The position numbers and the translations under genes are program-made. A stretch of 64,000 nt of DNA from CATQHD01 sp965243165. GTDB lineage: Bacteria; Actinomycetota; Acidimicrobiia; Spongiisociales; Spongiisociaceae. Numbering within the stretch: position 1 is the stretch's first letter; every line of letters starts with the position of its first letter. Location: positions 3,125,971 through 3,189,970 of the forward strand of contig OZ251535.1 in assembly GCA_965243165.1 (NCBI GenBank), in the 5' to 3' direction. Below, one piece after another: positions 62,899 through 64,000 of the stretch. The notes beneath the pieces are model-generated. The model did not search any database and was not told where the DNA came from. It saw nothing but the letters and a program-made list of their open reading frames with translations.

Positions 62899-63678
62899 TT
62901 ACGCCGCCGGGCTGGTCAGCTGGGCGGCGAGCCCTTCCTGGTCGAGTCCTTCCTGGCGCACCCGCAGATCCAGGTAGACGACCGTCACGAACGCGGCGTT
63001 CAGCGGAATCGTCACCCAGGTTACGAGGCGGAGCGCCAGATAGTTCGCGTATTCGAAGCTGGCACCGAAGAGGCCCGTGAACAGGAAGGAGAGGATCAGC
63101 ACGACGACTCCGAACACTACGAGCTGGATGAGGAAGAAAAGCAAGCCCGCCAAGAAGAGCCGCCCGCGCTGGCCGGAGACCAGACGCCAGGAACGACCGA
63201 GGCTGACCATCGGGCCTGTTCTCTCGATCATCAACGGCGCGCTGTACCAGGCGAGCGAGACCATAAGGATGATCCCGGGAACGATCAGCAGGATGGCGCC
63301 GACCGTCACCGTGAGCCCAAAGACGATGCCTGCCGCAAGGATCGGGAGGAACTTCGCGAGAGCGCTGCGCGCCGATTCCTGCCAATTGGCAGGAACGTCG
63401 GCGTAGGCGCCAACGGCCGCCAAGACGGCGCCTACGCCCGCTATGTAACCCATGATCGTGAATGCGAAATCCCCGACGCCGCCCACGATGTTCCGGCAGG
63501 CAGCCACGCCAGGCATATCTTCTGAGAAGGCGCATCCCCCGATCAGGGCGAGAGCGAAGGGAATCACCGTCAACACCAGGGCGACCAGCAGCATCGGGGC
63601 GAAGCGCCGTCGGTAGAGGGTGAACGTCGCGTCGATGATCTCACCGACGCTGAGCGGGCGTAGTTGTAGTTGAGCCAT
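62899..63678 (-). CDS. Multi-pass membrane protein (glycerophosphodiesterase membrane-domain-like)
   Basis: A 259-residue protein with about six hydrophobic helices. The N terminus RPLSVGEIIDATFTLYRRRFAPML is the hallmark of the family annotated as glycerophosphoryl diester phosphodiesterase membrane domain or DUF7847. The middle segment ILLIVPGIILMVSLAWYSAPLMIE and then RSWRLVSGQRGRLF are also typical. It acts in the cytoplasmic membrane; function is unknown. It stands alone upstream of tRNA-Glu(TTC). Confidence 0.78.
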   Translation of the reverse strand: MAQLQLRPLSVGEIIDATFTLYRRRFAPMLLVALVLTVIPFALALIGGCAFSEDMPGVAACRNIVGGVGDFAFTIMGYIAGVGAVLAAVGAYADVPANWQESARSALAKFLPILAAGIVFGLTVTVGAILLIVPGIILMVSLAWYSAPLMIERTGPMVSLGRSWRLVSGQRGRLFLAGLLFFLIQLVVFGVVVLILSFLFTGLFGASFEYANYLALRLVTWVTIPLNAAFVTVVYLDLRVRQEGLDQEGLAAQLTSPAA

Positions 63679-63749
63679 ACCGCCAGCATACTACGCGTTG
63701 ACGAACCCCCGCCTCCTCGACGCACCGGGGGGATGCCCTCGGCAGTGGG

Positions 63750-64000
63750 CGGCTTCTGCCCGGCGGCCCAAGAAGACAAGCGGACGGGCAGAGGGAAATA
63801 GAAGTTGCAGCTGGTCAGCGGGGCGCCGCCCAGGTTCCGCACCAGCCCAACGCCCCCCAAACAACCAGGTCAGCCCCCTATCCGCCCGCCCTCTGAACTT
63901 GAACTACACTGAAACCCAAGCCCGAAGCAGCACACACCCCGTTTTCGCGTTCTCCGCCCCCCGCCCCGGCTTCGCCGGGCCCCGCCCCCGCCGCCACCGA
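63750..64000 (-). repeat. Dispersed structured repeat, copy G (truncated by window end)
   Basis: Plus-strand end module (CAGCTGGTCAGCGG, CCAGGTTCCGCACCAG, CCCTATCCGCCC) followed by the minus-oriented core (GAAACCCAAGCCCGAAGCAGC, CCCCGGCTTCGCCGGG). The element continues beyond position 64000. Confidence 0.8.

Overview
The window is high-GC DNA with actinobacterial traits: myo-inositol-1-phosphate synthase, an rpmG to FAS1-like dehydratase junction like the mycobacterial rpmG2-hadA region, many GTG starts, and several genes with a -10 box 6-7 bases before the ATG (leaderless transcripts). C-terminal S-layer-homology domains in the giant surface proteins and the general gene style suggest an uncultured relative of the Acidimicrobiia. 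That class assignment is an inference.

Housekeeping blocks, all on the minus strand unless noted: a translation block (tRNA-Tyr, -Thr, -Met, tuf, rpmG) running into a MaoC-type dehydratase (1-2.4 kb); htpX (2.6-3.4); a MidA/NDUFAF7-type methyltransferase and purine nucleoside phosphorylase (6.0-8.0); a lysR gene divergent from ino1 on the plus strand (8.6-10.8); an 11-gene nuoABCDHIJKLMN operon with no nuoEFG (29.4-39.9); efp-nusB (45.2-46.2); aroKB fusion and aroC (54.2-57.0); tRNA-Glu, -Gln and -Glu with vapBC (61.8-62.9).

Accessory blocks: an AlbA/Schlafen-type ATP-binding regulator with a palindromic promoter (3.6-5.3); a nucleotidyltransferase/double-HTH toxin-antitoxin pair (11.5-12.8); two tandem giant Calx-beta/SLH surface proteins (17.0-27.8); an orphan DNA methyltransferase (28.4-29.3); a small protein plus SDH/SppA-like serine protease operon of lower GC (41.4-42.7); an IS982-family element (43.6-44.6); a type III restriction-modification locus (46.3-51.9); and a lower-GC operon of SNF2 helicase, substrate-domain-less Hsp70 and small zinc-ribbon protein (57.1-61.7).

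Three themes link these parts. (1) Hypermutable homopolymers: G13 tracts lie exactly in the -35/-10 spacer of both giant surface-protein genes, and a C17 tract lies inside the type III mod coding sequence, so surface display and DNA methylation both look phase-variable. (2) Repeat families: a ~0.4-0.5 kb structured element occurs at least seven times and borders the transposase genes, two unrelated coiled-coil membrane proteins and an orphan antitoxin; a separate ~540 bp inverted repeat brackets lysR-ino1; 3' ends of midA and nuoN have been duplicated next to accessory genes. (3) A concentration of defence and toxin-antitoxin genes. The best candidates for undescribed biology are the helicase/Hsp70/zinc-ribbon operon and the phase-variation architecture.

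All homology statements are from reading motifs; no database search was run.
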